Shown: one piece after another, positions 8,981-16,394 of the stretch
How positions within the stretch are numbered: position 1 is the first letter of the stretch
Layout of the letters: the number at the start of each line of letters is the position of its first letter
From: Pigmentiphaga kullae
Lineage (GTDB): Bacteria; Pseudomonadota; Gammaproteobacteria; Burkholderiales; Burkholderiaceae_B
Assembly: GCF_004216695.1 (NCBI RefSeq)
Contig: NZ_SGXC01000002.1
Location: 1,364,001 to 1,428,000, forward strand
Direction of reading: 5' to 3'
Length of the DNA stretch: 64,000 nucleotides
The notes under the pieces: model-generated
The model's database searches: none
Told to the model about the DNA's origin: nothing
Seen by the model: only the letters and a program-made list of their open reading frames with translations
Program-made: the position numbers and the translations under genes

Positions 8981-9354
8981 ATTCCTGGCCTACTCCCCGC
9001 CTGCCCGCGCCAGTCGGCCATTATGTGCCCGCCATGCAGACCGGCCATCTCCTGTACCTGTCGGGCGTGCTGCCCGACCTGGCACGCGGCGACGACTTCG
9101 CCACGCAGTTCGGCACCTGCTTCGATCGCATCGAGGCCATCCTGGCCGAAGGCGGCCTGGGATTGAACAGCATCGTGCAATGCACGGTCTACCTGTCGGA
9201 TATCGGATTGTGGGACGAATTCAACCAGCTGTATCGTCGCCGCCTGGACCAACATCGTTGTGCGCGAACGGTGGTACCGGTCGGGCCGCTGCACTTCGGC
9301 GCGCAGATCGAGGTGCAAGTGGTGGCGGAAGCGACCCGGTCAGCCGCTGCCTGA
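8977..9354 (+). CDS. RidA (YjgF/YER057c/UK114) family protein, probable enamine/imine deaminase
   Basis: A 125-residue RidA-family protein whose ATG overlaps the CoxG-like stop (ATGA). The conserved Arg of the active site is present in CARTVVPVG and the following Glu in AQIEVQVVAE. RidA-like enzymes hydrolyse reactive enamines or imines, and several catabolic relatives deaminate ring-fission products such as 2-aminomuconate. Its place at the end of this operon is the best clue that the pathway handles a nitrogen-containing intermediate. Its last 134 nt overlap the 3' end of the convergent ligase gene. Confidence 0.88.
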   Translation: MNSWPTPRLPAPVGHYVPAMQTGHLLYLSGVLPDLARGDDFATQFGTCFDRIEAILAEGGLGLNSIVQCTVYLSDIGLWDEFNQLYRRRLDQHRCARTVVPVGPLHFGAQIEVQVVAEATRSAAA

Positions 9355-10741
9355 GCTGGCGGCGTGAAATCTTGCCGTTGGCTCCCAGCGGAATGCTGTC
9401 CAGCTTCCACCAGTAGACCGGCTGCCATGCGGCCGGCAATTGCGTCGCCAGGCGTATGGCCAGGTCGTCCGCCTGCACGCCGGGCGCGCCCGTGAAGGCA
9501 CAGCCCACCACGGCGCCGTACGTGGCGTCGTCCACGCCAAAGGCCACCGCCTGCCGTACCCCGGGCACCTGCTCGATGTAGCGTTCGACGTCGCCCGGAT
9601 GGATGTTCACGCCGCCGCGCAGGATCATGTCGTCCACCCGGCCCGCCAGCGCCAGCCGGCCGGTCGGGTCGAACGCGCCGAGGTCCTGCGTATCGACGGG
9701 CGCGTCGCCGGCGTACACGAAATCGCCGTCCACCGACCGCGTCGCCAGCGCCGCGCAAGGCGTCCCGACCAGGATGCGGCCGGGCTCGCCCGCCGCGTCC
9801 TCGGCGCCATGCCCGACCGTCACCCGCACTCCCTCGATAGGGAACCCGACCCGTCCTATCCGCCGCGCGCGCTCGTCCGAGCCGCAGATCCAGCCCAGCT
9901 CGGAACTGCCATACAAGTTGATGAGCGGCACGCGCCAGGTCTCTTCCGCGCGCTGCCACAGATCGGGTGCCAGTTCCGACGAACTGCATGAGTATCGCGT
10001 CAGAGGGGTGGGCAGCGCATCCGCCACGCCCAGCATGATGCGTACCATGCTGGGCACCATGGGCATGAAGCGGATCCCGCGCTCGTCCAGCCAGCCCGTC
10101 AGCCTGGAGGCGGAAAACCCCGGCGCCACGTGCAACTGCGTGCCGGCCGACAAGAACGGCATCAGGCTCAGGATCTGCGCCGAATACCAGTTCAACCCGC
10201 GCACTTCCAGGCAGGGCTCGCCCTCGCCCAGTCCCATCAGCCGCGCGGATACCTCGCCGTTGCGCCGCAGCGCCGCCGCGGACTGATAGACCAGCTTGGG
10301 CATGCCCGTGGTGCCCGAGGTGCAATTGACCAGCACCGTTCCGGCCGGCATCGACGCCGCGCCCGGCGCCTGCGCCAGCGGCAGGCAATCCGCGCCCGCG
10401 GGCGCGAGGGCCAGCCTGCCCGATGGCCGCGCGGTCGCCAGCAGCGTGCGCACCGTTTCGGCCGGCAGGTAATCCATATCGATATTGAGGACCGCCGCGC
10501 CCGCCATCCAGGCACCCAGCCAGAGCACCACTTTCTCGACGCCGTTGGCGGTCGGCAGCAAATAGAGGCGCTGCCCGCCCGTTGCCGCCGGCAGGGATCG
10601 CGCTACCGCGCGCACCCGCTCGTACAGGGCCCGGCCATCCAGTTCCGCGCCGCCGGTGTCCGCCAACGCCAGCCGGCCGGGATGGCGGCTCGCCCGCCGC
10701 GCCAGGCAGGATTCGACGAACTGCGCGAACTCGCTAGCCAT
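9221..10741 (-). CDS. AMP-dependent acyl-CoA synthetase/ligase family protein
   Basis: A 506-residue ANL-superfamily enzyme that adenylates a carboxylic acid and probably forms its CoA thioester. Visible motifs are the P-loop-like NCTSGTTGMPK, the aromatic motif NLYGSSELG, GRVDDMILRGG, and the C-terminal catalytic lysine in GANGKISRRQL. The family normally stops soon after that lysine. Here the frame continues about 39 codons with a proline/arginine-rich tail antisense to ridA, so the tail may be non-functional. The gene overlaps the LysR gene upstream by 8 nt and is probably co-transcribed with it. The substrate is unknown. Confidence 0.87.
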   Translation of the reverse strand: MASEFAQFVESCLARRASRHPGRLALADTGGAELDGRALYERVRAVARSLPAATGGQRLYLLPTANGVEKVVLWLGAWMAGAAVLNIDMDYLPAETVRTLLATARPSGRLALAPAGADCLPLAQAPGAASMPAGTVLVNCTSGTTGMPKLVYQSAAALRRNGEVSARLMGLGEGEPCLEVRGLNWYSAQILSLMPFLSAGTQLHVAPGFSASRLTGWLDERGIRFMPMVPSMVRIMLGVADALPTPLTRYSCSSSELAPDLWQRAEETWRVPLINLYGSSELGWICGSDERARRIGRVGFPIEGVRVTVGHGAEDAAGEPGRILVGTPCAALATRSVDGDFVYAGDAPVDTQDLGAFDPTGRLALAGRVDDMILRGGVNIHPGDVERYIEQVPGVRQAVAFGVDDATYGAVVGCAFTGAPGVQADDLAIRLATQLPAAWQPVYWWKLDSIPLGANGKISRRQLRQRLTGSLPPPLAPRSARRSAAARPVPPFAHNDVGPGGDDTAG

Positions 10742-11669
10742 GGCCGGTCAGCGCCTCGGGCTCCATGCGGAAATGCTCGGCCGCGCGTGCCAGCAACCAC
10801 GACCGGAAACAGGCTACTTTCTGATGCTCGTAGCGGCTCTCCGGGGTTGCCAGGTAATACGCCGACTTGGACTTGAGCCGCGGACCGAATGGCGATACCA
10901 GCGTCCCCGTGCGCAGCGCACGGTTGGCCAGCGGCGTGCGCGCGATCACCACGCCCAGTCCCTCCACCGCCCCCGCCAGCGAGGTCAGCTGCATGTGCAT
11001 GCCCAGTTCCATCGGCGGCTGTATCTTGCTCAAGCCGGCGGCGGCCAGCCATTCCGGCCAATCGTCTTCGTACAGCGACGTAAAGTATGTACGCAGCCAC
11101 GGCGTCCCGGCCAGGATCTCCCGCGCATCGCCCCAAGACTTGCCCGCCAGCAGGCGGGGCGATACCGCGGGGAAGAAGTATTCGTCGCACAGCCAATCGC
11201 ATCTCACCCCGTCCCACTTGCCCGAACCATAGCGGATCGCGACATCGTAGGCATTGATCTGGAAGGCATCGAAGACAGACGTGGTGGAAAGCTGGAGCCG
11301 CAGTTGCGGAAAAGCGGCCCGGAACTCGGGCAGCAACGGCAGCAGGCACTCCGTGGCGAACGTGGGCAGGCAACTGATCGACAAGGTATGTTCGTTGCCC
11401 CCCTGGCTGACCCGATCCGTCGCGGTCGACAGCCCCACCAGCAGGCTGCTGATGGCCTCCAGGTATTCCGAGCCCGGCGTGGTCAGCGAGATCCGGCCCT
11501 TGGCGCGCACGAACAGTGTGGTGCCCAGGCGATCCTCAAGCGAACGGATCTGATGGCTGATCGCCGCCTGGGTCAGATGCAGCTCATTGGCCGCCTTCGT
11601 GAAACTCAGGTGACGGGCTGTCGCCTCGAACGCAAGCAATGCATTCAGCGGCGGAATAAAAGAAGGCAT
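10734..11669 (-). CDS. LysR-family transcriptional regulator (GcvA-like)
   Basis: A 311-residue LysR regulator. The N-terminal winged helix-turn-helix includes FTKAANELHLTQAAISHQI, and the rest is a periplasmic-binding-protein-like effector domain. PPLNALLAFEATARHLSFT is typical of the GcvA/AmpR-like subgroup. It overlaps the downstream ligase gene by 8 nt on the same strand, an unusual arrangement since LysR genes mostly face their targets. It may autoregulate a two-gene operon or act on a distant locus. Confidence 0.9.
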   Translation of the reverse strand: MPSFIPPLNALLAFEATARHLSFTKAANELHLTQAAISHQIRSLEDRLGTTLFVRAKGRISLTTPGSEYLEAISSLLVGLSTATDRVSQGGNEHTLSISCLPTFATECLLPLLPEFRAAFPQLRLQLSTTSVFDAFQINAYDVAIRYGSGKWDGVRCDWLCDEYFFPAVSPRLLAGKSWGDAREILAGTPWLRTYFTSLYEDDWPEWLAAAGLSKIQPPMELGMHMQLTSLAGAVEGLGVVIARTPLANRALRTGTLVSPFGPRLKSKSAYYLATPESRYEHQKVACFRSWLLARAAEHFRMEPEALTGHG

Positions 11670-11762
11670 TCACGGATTCCGTCGTTGGAGAAAACCGGCG
11701 ACTTCCGATTATATCCGGCCGGTCCGCGTCAACTTGCGCCATGCATTGCCAAGCCGCCGGCC

Positions 11763-12650
11763 TCATGCGTAGCGGCGCACCAGCCCCGCCACATCCCCAC
11801 CGAAGACCTCCGGCTCCTGCTCGCGCATCCGTTCGTACAGGTCCGAGCAAAAAGCCGACACCGGTGTGCCGGCCCCGAACTCGGCCGCCATGCGCTGCGA
11901 AATGCCGATGTCCTTGGCCATCAGCTCGACCGCCGTGCGCGTGGGCTGGAAGCGGCCGGCGGCCATCGCCGGCCCGAATATCTGCAAGGGCTGCGAGTCC
12001 GCGAAGCCGCCCGCCAGCGCCGGCGCCAGGCGCTCGACGTCCACGCCGGCGCGCCGCGCGAGGCCGTAGGTTTCGGCGATCGTGAGCACGTTCACCGCGA
12101 CGATCATCTGGTTGCAGATCTTGGTGGTCTGGCCCGCGCCGGCCGGCCCCATGTGGGTCACGCGCGAGGTCAGCGGCGCCAGGAAGGAACCCGCGGCCTC
12201 CAGGTCCTCGGCCTCGCCGCCGACGAAGCAGATCAGCGTGCCGCCCTCGGCGCCCGGCACGCCGCCGGACACGGGTGCGTCCAGCCACGAGGCGCCGGTC
12301 CGCTCGCGCAGCCGCCGGCCGAGATCGCGCGCCTGCTCGGGCTCGATGGTGGAAAAATCGACCACCACCTTGCGCGAGCCCTGCAGGCCCGCGCCGGCCA
12401 GGCCGCCCGGACCGGATACCACCGACTCGACCGCCGCCCCGTCCTTGACGCATATCCCCACCACGTCCGCCGCCCGCAGCACCTGACCGGGCGTGCCTGC
12501 CAGATGCGCGCCGGCGGCGACCAGCTCGGCCGCCCTGCCGGCGCTGCGGTTCCATACCGTGAGCGCATGGCCCGCCGCGAGCAGGCGCCGCGCCATGGGC
12601 AGGCCCATGTTGCCCAGTCCGATGAAGCCGAAGTGCCGGGGTGTGTCCAT
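11763..12650 (-). CDS. 3-hydroxyisobutyrate dehydrogenase-family NAD(P) oxidoreductase
   Basis: A 295-residue beta-hydroxyacid dehydrogenase. The Rossmann motif GLGNMG covers residues 11-16, the substrate-binding segment DAPVSGG lies near residues 124-130, and the catalytic lysine is Lys177 in GAGQTTKICNQ. Family members oxidise 3-hydroxyisobutyrate or tartronate semialdehyde-related acids. It is a single gene between a LysR-ligase pair and a divergent SDR gene, so context does not settle the substrate; tartronate semialdehyde reductase and 2-(hydroxymethyl)glutarate dehydrogenase remain possible. Confidence 0.88.
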   Translation of the reverse strand: MDTPRHFGFIGLGNMGLPMARRLLAAGHALTVWNRSAGRAAELVAAGAHLAGTPGQVLRAADVVGICVKDGAAVESVVSGPGGLAGAGLQGSRKVVVDFSTIEPEQARDLGRRLRERTGASWLDAPVSGGVPGAEGGTLICFVGGEAEDLEAAGSFLAPLTSRVTHMGPAGAGQTTKICNQMIVAVNVLTIAETYGLARRAGVDVERLAPALAGGFADSQPLQIFGPAMAAGRFQPTRTAVELMAKDIGISQRMAAEFGAGTPVSAFCSDLYERMREQEPEVFGGDVAGLVRRYA

Positions 12651-12763
12651 GAAACGATGCTCCTGTCCGGGGCGGCCCGCGCCGCATGCGAGGCATCATA
12701 GCCGCCCCCTGGCAGGCACGCTTCGTGCGTAAGGGGAGCGACGAGCAAGCAAGGAGCGTCCCC

Positions 12764-13765
12764 ATGAAACATCGACTGAAGAAACTGTCCGACCAGGTCA
12801 TCGTCATCACCGGCGCCAGCAGCGGGATAGGCCTGGCCACGGCCCGCGAAGCTGCGCGGCGCGGCGCCCGCCTGGTACTGGCCTGCCGCGACCAGGAGCG
12901 CCTGGACCAACTGGCCGAGGAACTGCGCGCGGATGGCGGCCAGGCCATTGCCGTGCAGATGGACGTGGGCAAGCGGGAAGACCATGAACGGCTGCTACGG
13001 GTGGCGCTGGACACCCATGGCGCGGTGGATACCTGGATCAACAACGCCGGCGTCTCGATCTTCGGCCGCATCGAGGACGTACCGGTCGAAGACCAGCGCA
13101 AGCTCTTCGACACGAACTACTGGGGGGTGGTCTACGGCTCCATCGTGGCCGTTGGCCATCTGCGCCAGCATGGCGGCGCCCTGATCAACGTGGGCAGCGA
13201 AGTGTCGGATCGCGCCGTGCCGCTGCAAGGCGCCTATTCGGCGTCCAAGCACGCGGTCAAGGGCTTCACCGATGCGCTGCGCATGGAACTCGAGAGCGAA
13301 GGCGCGCCCGTCTCGGTCACCCTGATCAAGCCCGCCTCGATCGCGACGGGCTTCACCGCCCATGCGCGCAACTACATGGACGTCGAACCGCGCCTGCCGC
13401 CGCCGGTCTACGCCCCCGAGGTCGCCGCCCGCGCCATTCTGTACGCCGCCGAGCACCCGCGCCGCGACCTCTACGTGGGCAGCGCGGCCAAGGCGATCGG
13501 GCAACTCGGACAGCGCATGCCGCGGCTGTCCGACAGGATGGCGAACTGGCTGATCAGGCACCAGCGCACCGGCATCCCTTCCCGCTCGCGGGAAGATGCG
13601 CTGGAGTCCCCAGTCCGGGACGACACCCCAGCCTACCCGCAGCGGGGCCGGCGCCACAGCGCCTACACGCACATGGCGACGCGGGGCCGCGCGCCCATGC
13701 TGGCGGCCTGCGCGGTGGTGCTGGTGGGCGCGGCACTGGGCGTAGCCCATGCGCGGCGGTCCTGA
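12764..13765 (+). CDS. Short-chain dehydrogenase with C-terminal membrane segment
   Basis: A 333-residue classical SDR. The cofactor motif TGASSGIG covers residues 16-23, NNAG is present near residue 93, and the catalytic Tyr158 and Lys162 sit in YSASK. The protein is about 70 residues longer than a minimal SDR, with a basic linker and a terminal hydrophobic helix (MLAACAVVLVGAALG) that probably anchors it to the inner membrane. The ATG at 12764 has AAGGAG upstream. The gene diverges from the dehydrogenase at 12650. The substrate is unknown. Confidence 0.86.
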   Translation: MKHRLKKLSDQVIVITGASSGIGLATAREAARRGARLVLACRDQERLDQLAEELRADGGQAIAVQMDVGKREDHERLLRVALDTHGAVDTWINNAGVSIFGRIEDVPVEDQRKLFDTNYWGVVYGSIVAVGHLRQHGGALINVGSEVSDRAVPLQGAYSASKHAVKGFTDALRMELESEGAPVSVTLIKPASIATGFTAHARNYMDVEPRLPPPVYAPEVAARAILYAAEHPRRDLYVGSAAKAIGQLGQRMPRLSDRMANWLIRHQRTGIPSRSREDALESPVRDDTPAYPQRGRRHSAYTHMATRGRAPMLAACAVVLVGAALGVAHARRS

Positions 13766-13782
13766 ATCCGGCGGGCCCGTGG

Positions 13783-14421
13783 CTACGCGCCCCGGCCCTC
13801 GCGCATCAATCGGCCCGCCTGCCTGAGCGCGGCCACGATGGTGTCGTAGGCCTGCTTGCGGGCGTCCGCGTCGGGTGCCCGCAAGGCGTACGAAGGATGG
13901 TAGGTGGGCACGACCAGCCGCCCCTCCCACTTCAACACCTCGCCCAGCTTGTCCCGCAGGCCCGCACGGTAGTCATGCATGACCGACTTGAGCGCGGTCG
14001 CGCCCAGCGCCACCACGACGCGTGGATCGACCGCGTCATACTCCTTTTCCAGCCAATAGCGACAGGCCTCGATCTCGCGCTGCCCCGGCGTCTTGTGCAT
14101 GCGCCGCTTGCCTCGCTGCGACCATTTGAAGTGCTTGACCGCGTTGGTCACGAACACCTCGTCGCGGTCCACGTCCGCCTCGGCCAGCGCCGCGTCCAAC
14201 AGCGCGCCCGCCGGCCCCACGAAAGGCCGGCCCGCCAGGTCCTCCTTGTCGCCGGGCTGCTCGCCCACCATCATGATGCGCGCGCGCCGCGGACCTTCGC
14301 CGCCCACGCCCTGCGTGGCGTCGTGCCACAGCCGGCAGCGCCGGCAGGCCTCCAGGGTGGCCGGATGCTGGTCCGGCACCACCAATACCTCGGACAGGGC
14401 AGCTTCGGCGTGCGTGGTCAT
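13783..14421 (-). CDS. UdgX-type uracil-DNA glycosylase
   Basis: A 212-residue protein of the UdgX class, family 4-like uracil-DNA glycosylases that stay covalently bound to the abasic site they create. Motif A reads GEQPGD at residues 53-58, and the UdgX-specific loop KRRMHK at residues 105-110 places the crosslinking histidine at position 109, the same number as in the Mycobacterium smegmatis enzyme. YHPSYALR gives the C-terminal active-site motif. Cys26, Cys29 and Cys120 fit iron-sulfur ligands. The ATG at 14421 follows GGGAGCG; an upstream in-frame start at 14478 lacks one. It diverges from the ArsR operon. Confidence 0.88.
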   Translation of the reverse strand: MTTHAEAALSEVLVVPDQHPATLEACRRCRLWHDATQGVGGEGPRRARIMMVGEQPGDKEDLAGRPFVGPAGALLDAALAEADVDRDEVFVTNAVKHFKWSQRGKRRMHKTPGQREIEACRYWLEKEYDAVDPRVVVALGATALKSVMHDYRAGLRDKLGEVLKWEGRLVVPTYHPSYALRAPDADARKQAYDTIVAALRQAGRLMREGRGA

Positions 14422-14501
14422 CGTTCGCTCCCGGATCACTGGCTCGACCGCAGCAAGCCCTATGCCCGACGCAAGCAAGCGATTCGGCCATTGACCAATC
14501 C

Positions 14502-14547
14502 ATAACTCAATGGTTATTATTTATTCATAGCCAATCAGTTATTGATT
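14502..14547 (+). promoter_or_regulatory. Candidate operator/promoter of the ArsR operon
   Basis: An AT-rich stretch with two inverted repeats just before the ArsR start codon. ATAAC/GTTAT with a 6-nt spacer (14502-14517) overlaps a TATTAT -10-like sequence. AATCA/TGATT with a 5-nt spacer (14533-14547) ends 2 nt before the ATG. This layout suits ArsR autorepression. No Shine-Dalgarno sequence is visible, so a leaderless or near-leaderless transcript is possible. Confidence 0.4.
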
Positions 14548-14549
14548 TC

Positions 14550-14873
14550 ATGCCTTCTCCCCAAGACCTGCTCTTCAGGACGCTTGCCGATCCCACCCGC
14601 CGTGCCCTGTTCGAACACCTGTGCCGTGACGGGGAACAGACCGTCGTGGCCCTGACGGCCCGGGCCGGCGTCTCGCAGCCGGCCGTCTCGAAACACCTGA
14701 GGCTGCTCAAGCAGGCGGGTCTCGTGCTCGACCGGCATGAAGGACGCCAGACCCACTACAGCGCCCGGCGCCGCGCGCTTGTCCCCCTGCTCGACTGGAC
14801 CAGCCAGATGGCCGGATTCTGGGAACAGCGATTCGATGATCTTGAAAACCTACTCAACAGGATGGACCAATGA
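14550..14873 (+). CDS. ArsR/SmtB-family helix-turn-helix repressor
   Basis: A 107-residue winged-helix regulator. LADPTRRALFEHL, the helix-turn-helix VSQPAVSKHLRLLKQAGLV and the wing DRHEGRQTHYS are all typical. There is no ELCVC-type metal-binding site, so it belongs to the metal-independent subgroup usually paired with an AHSA1/SRPBCC protein, as here. The stop overlaps the start of the AHSA1 gene by 4 nt. It probably autoregulates the three-gene operon through the inverted repeats just upstream. Confidence 0.92.
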   Translation: MPSPQDLLFRTLADPTRRALFEHLCRDGEQTVVALTARAGVSQPAVSKHLRLLKQAGLVLDRHEGRQTHYSARRRALVPLLDWTSQMAGFWEQRFDDLENLLNRMDQ

Positions 14874-15301
14874 GCGATACCCCGACCGAAACCCGCTCCG
14901 TCGTCGTCGAGCGCGAGTTCCCCCACCCGCCGGACAGGCTCTGGCGCGCGTTGACCCAGCCGCACCTGATCGAGGAATGGCTGATGAAGAATGACTTCCA
15001 CCCCGCCGTGGGCCACCGCTTCAAGCTTCAAGGCGAATGGGGCGGCACGCTGGATTGCGAGGTACTGGTCGTCGAACCGGACAAGGCGTTGTCCTATACC
15101 TGGAACTTCACGCACGCCGATCCGGCCTTCGACCTGCGCAGTGTCGTAACCTTCACTCTCGCGCCCACCGGCGCGGGCACCCGCCTGCGCATGGAACAGA
15201 CGGGCTTCCGCCCGGACCAGAAACAGGCGTACGGCGGCGCCAGGGCCGGATGGCCGCAGTTCTTCGAGAAGCTGGAGCGGGTATTGGAGAAGTCGGCGTG
15301 A
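14870..15301 (+). CDS. AHSA1/SRPBCC-domain protein
   Basis: A 143-residue SRPBCC-fold protein related to the Aha1 C-terminal domain, with the usual REFPHPPDRLWRALT start, the WGGTLDCEVL strand and the long C-terminal helix (GWPQFFEKLERVL). The fold forms a hydrophobic ligand cavity. No enzyme activity can be assigned. It overlaps the ArsR gene by 4 nt and the DUF1801 gene by 4 nt (GTGA), forming the common ArsR-AHSA1-DUF1801 cassette. Confidence 0.9.
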   Translation: MSDTPTETRSVVVEREFPHPPDRLWRALTQPHLIEEWLMKNDFHPAVGHRFKLQGEWGGTLDCEVLVVEPDKALSYTWNFTHADPAFDLRSVVTFTLAPTGAGTRLRMEQTGFRPDQKQAYGGARAGWPQFFEKLERVLEKSA

Positions 15302-15720
15302 AGCCCACGGCGCGACCCGGCGAGCCCGTCCTGCTGTCAGGCGGCAACCCCCAGATTCCGAAGGGAGACGGCGACGCCCCGGTGCAGGCCTACATCGCTG
15401 CCATGCCGGGCTGGAAAAGCGACATCGGGCGCCGCATGGACGCCCTGATCGAGCGCACCGTGCCCGGCGTGAGCAAGGCGGTCAAGTGGAACTCGCCCTT
15501 CTATGGCGTCGAAGGCGAAGGCTGGTTCCTGAGCTTTCATTGCTTCACGAAGTACATCAAGGTCACCTTCTTCAGCGGCGCATCGCTGCATCCTCCGCCT
15601 ACGGGCAAATCCAAATACGAGCGGATTCGCTACCTGGACATCCACGAAGGCCAGTTCGACGAAGCGCAATTCGCCGACTGGGTGAAGCAAGCCAGCCGGT
15701 TGCCGGGGGAACGCATGTAG
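15298..15720 (+). CDS. DUF1801 family protein
   Basis: A 140-residue protein of the DUF1801 (YdhG-like) family, recognised from the PGWKSDIGRRMDALI helix, AVKWNSPFYG and SFHCFTKYIKVTFF. The start is the GTG at 15298, which overlaps the AHSA1 stop as GTGA; no ATG fits. The function of the family is not established; members are small cytosolic proteins often found with ArsR and AHSA1 genes, as here. It converges on the tRNA-Leu gene across a terminator. Confidence 0.87.
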   Translation: MKPTARPGEPVLLSGGNPQIPKGDGDAPVQAYIAAMPGWKSDIGRRMDALIERTVPGVSKAVKWNSPFYGVEGEGWFLSFHCFTKYIKVTFFSGASLHPPPTGKSKYERIRYLDIHEGQFDEAQFADWVKQASRLPGERM

Positions 15721-15752
15721 AAGCCCGCAGCCGCCTGCGATCTTCCCGGCAC

Positions 15753-15792
15753 AAAACAAAAAGCCCGCCATTCCTGCAGGAATTCGCGGGCT
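15753..15792 (-). terminator. Rho-independent terminator of the tRNA-Leu transcript
   Basis: On the minus strand, AGCCCGC pairs with GCGGGCT around an inner, nearly perfect hairpin (ATTCCTGCAGGAAT), followed directly by TTTTGTTTT. It lies 42 nt past the CCA end of the tRNA. Confidence 0.85.
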
Positions 15793-15833
15793 GTTCCAGC
15801 TTCCAGAAAAACATCGTCTGGAGGGCTGCATTC

Positions 15834-15918
15834 TGGTGCCGTCGGCGAGACTCGAACTCGCACAGCTTTCGCCACTACCCCCTCAAGATAGCGTGTCTAC
15901 CAATTTCACCACGACGGC
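15834..15918 (-). tRNA. tRNA-Leu(GAG)
   Basis: An 85-nt class II tRNA with encoded CCA. The acceptor arm GCCGTCG pairs with CGACGGC, the D-arm contains AAATTGGTAGACAC, the anticodon stem CTATC/GGTAG holds the loop TTGAGGG (anticodon GAG), a variable arm follows, and the T-arm reads GAGTTCGAGTCTC. A TATACT-like -10 sequence is visible just upstream on the minus strand. It lies downstream of tpiA and secG. Confidence 0.95.
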
Positions 15919-15971
15919 TTGCGTGAGCCCGCTAGTATATAACATTTGCGGGCCCATCAGCGGGGCTCCCT

Positions 15972-16394
15972 TCAGTTTTTCTGCGCGGGAGCCTCGGGCT
16001 GGGCAGGCGCGGCCGGCGGCGTGGCGGGCACGGACGGGACCGATGCGTCGGGCGCGGCCGGAGCCGGGGCCGGGGCCGGCGTGCTGCCGGGCACCGCGGG
16101 CACGGACAGATCGCTGGGATGGTTCTCCATGACGCCCCCTTGCGAGGCGGTGGGAGCCGGGCGGCCCAGGTAGGCCAGCGCGGCGGTGGAGATGAAGAAG
16201 ACGACCGCCGCCCACTTGGTGGTGCGCGACAGGAAGTTGGCCGCGCCAGCGGCGCCGAACAGGCTGCCGGCCGAACCGCCGCCGAAGGCGGAGCCCATGT
16301 CGGCGCCCTTGCCCTGTTGCAGGAGGACCAGGACGATGATCGTCAGGGCGGAAACAACCTGCACGATCAGCAGGACGGTAAGCATTACGGACAT
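15972..16394 (-). CDS. secG: Preprotein translocase subunit SecG
   Basis: A 140-residue SecG, the small membrane subunit of the SecYEG channel. Two transmembrane helices flank the conserved cytoplasmic segment LLQQGKGADMGSAFGGG and a SLFGAAGAANFLSRTT stretch. The C-terminal tail after residue 85 is long and rich in Pro, Ala and Ser, as in many betaproteobacterial SecG proteins. The ATG lies immediately after the tpiA stop, so the two are co-transcribed. Confidence 0.96.
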   Translation of the reverse strand: MSVMLTVLLIVQVVSALTIIVLVLLQQGKGADMGSAFGGGSAGSLFGAAGAANFLSRTTKWAAVVFFISTAALAYLGRPAPTASQGGVMENHPSDLSVPAVPGSTPAPAPAPAAPDASVPSVPATPPAAPAQPEAPAQKN

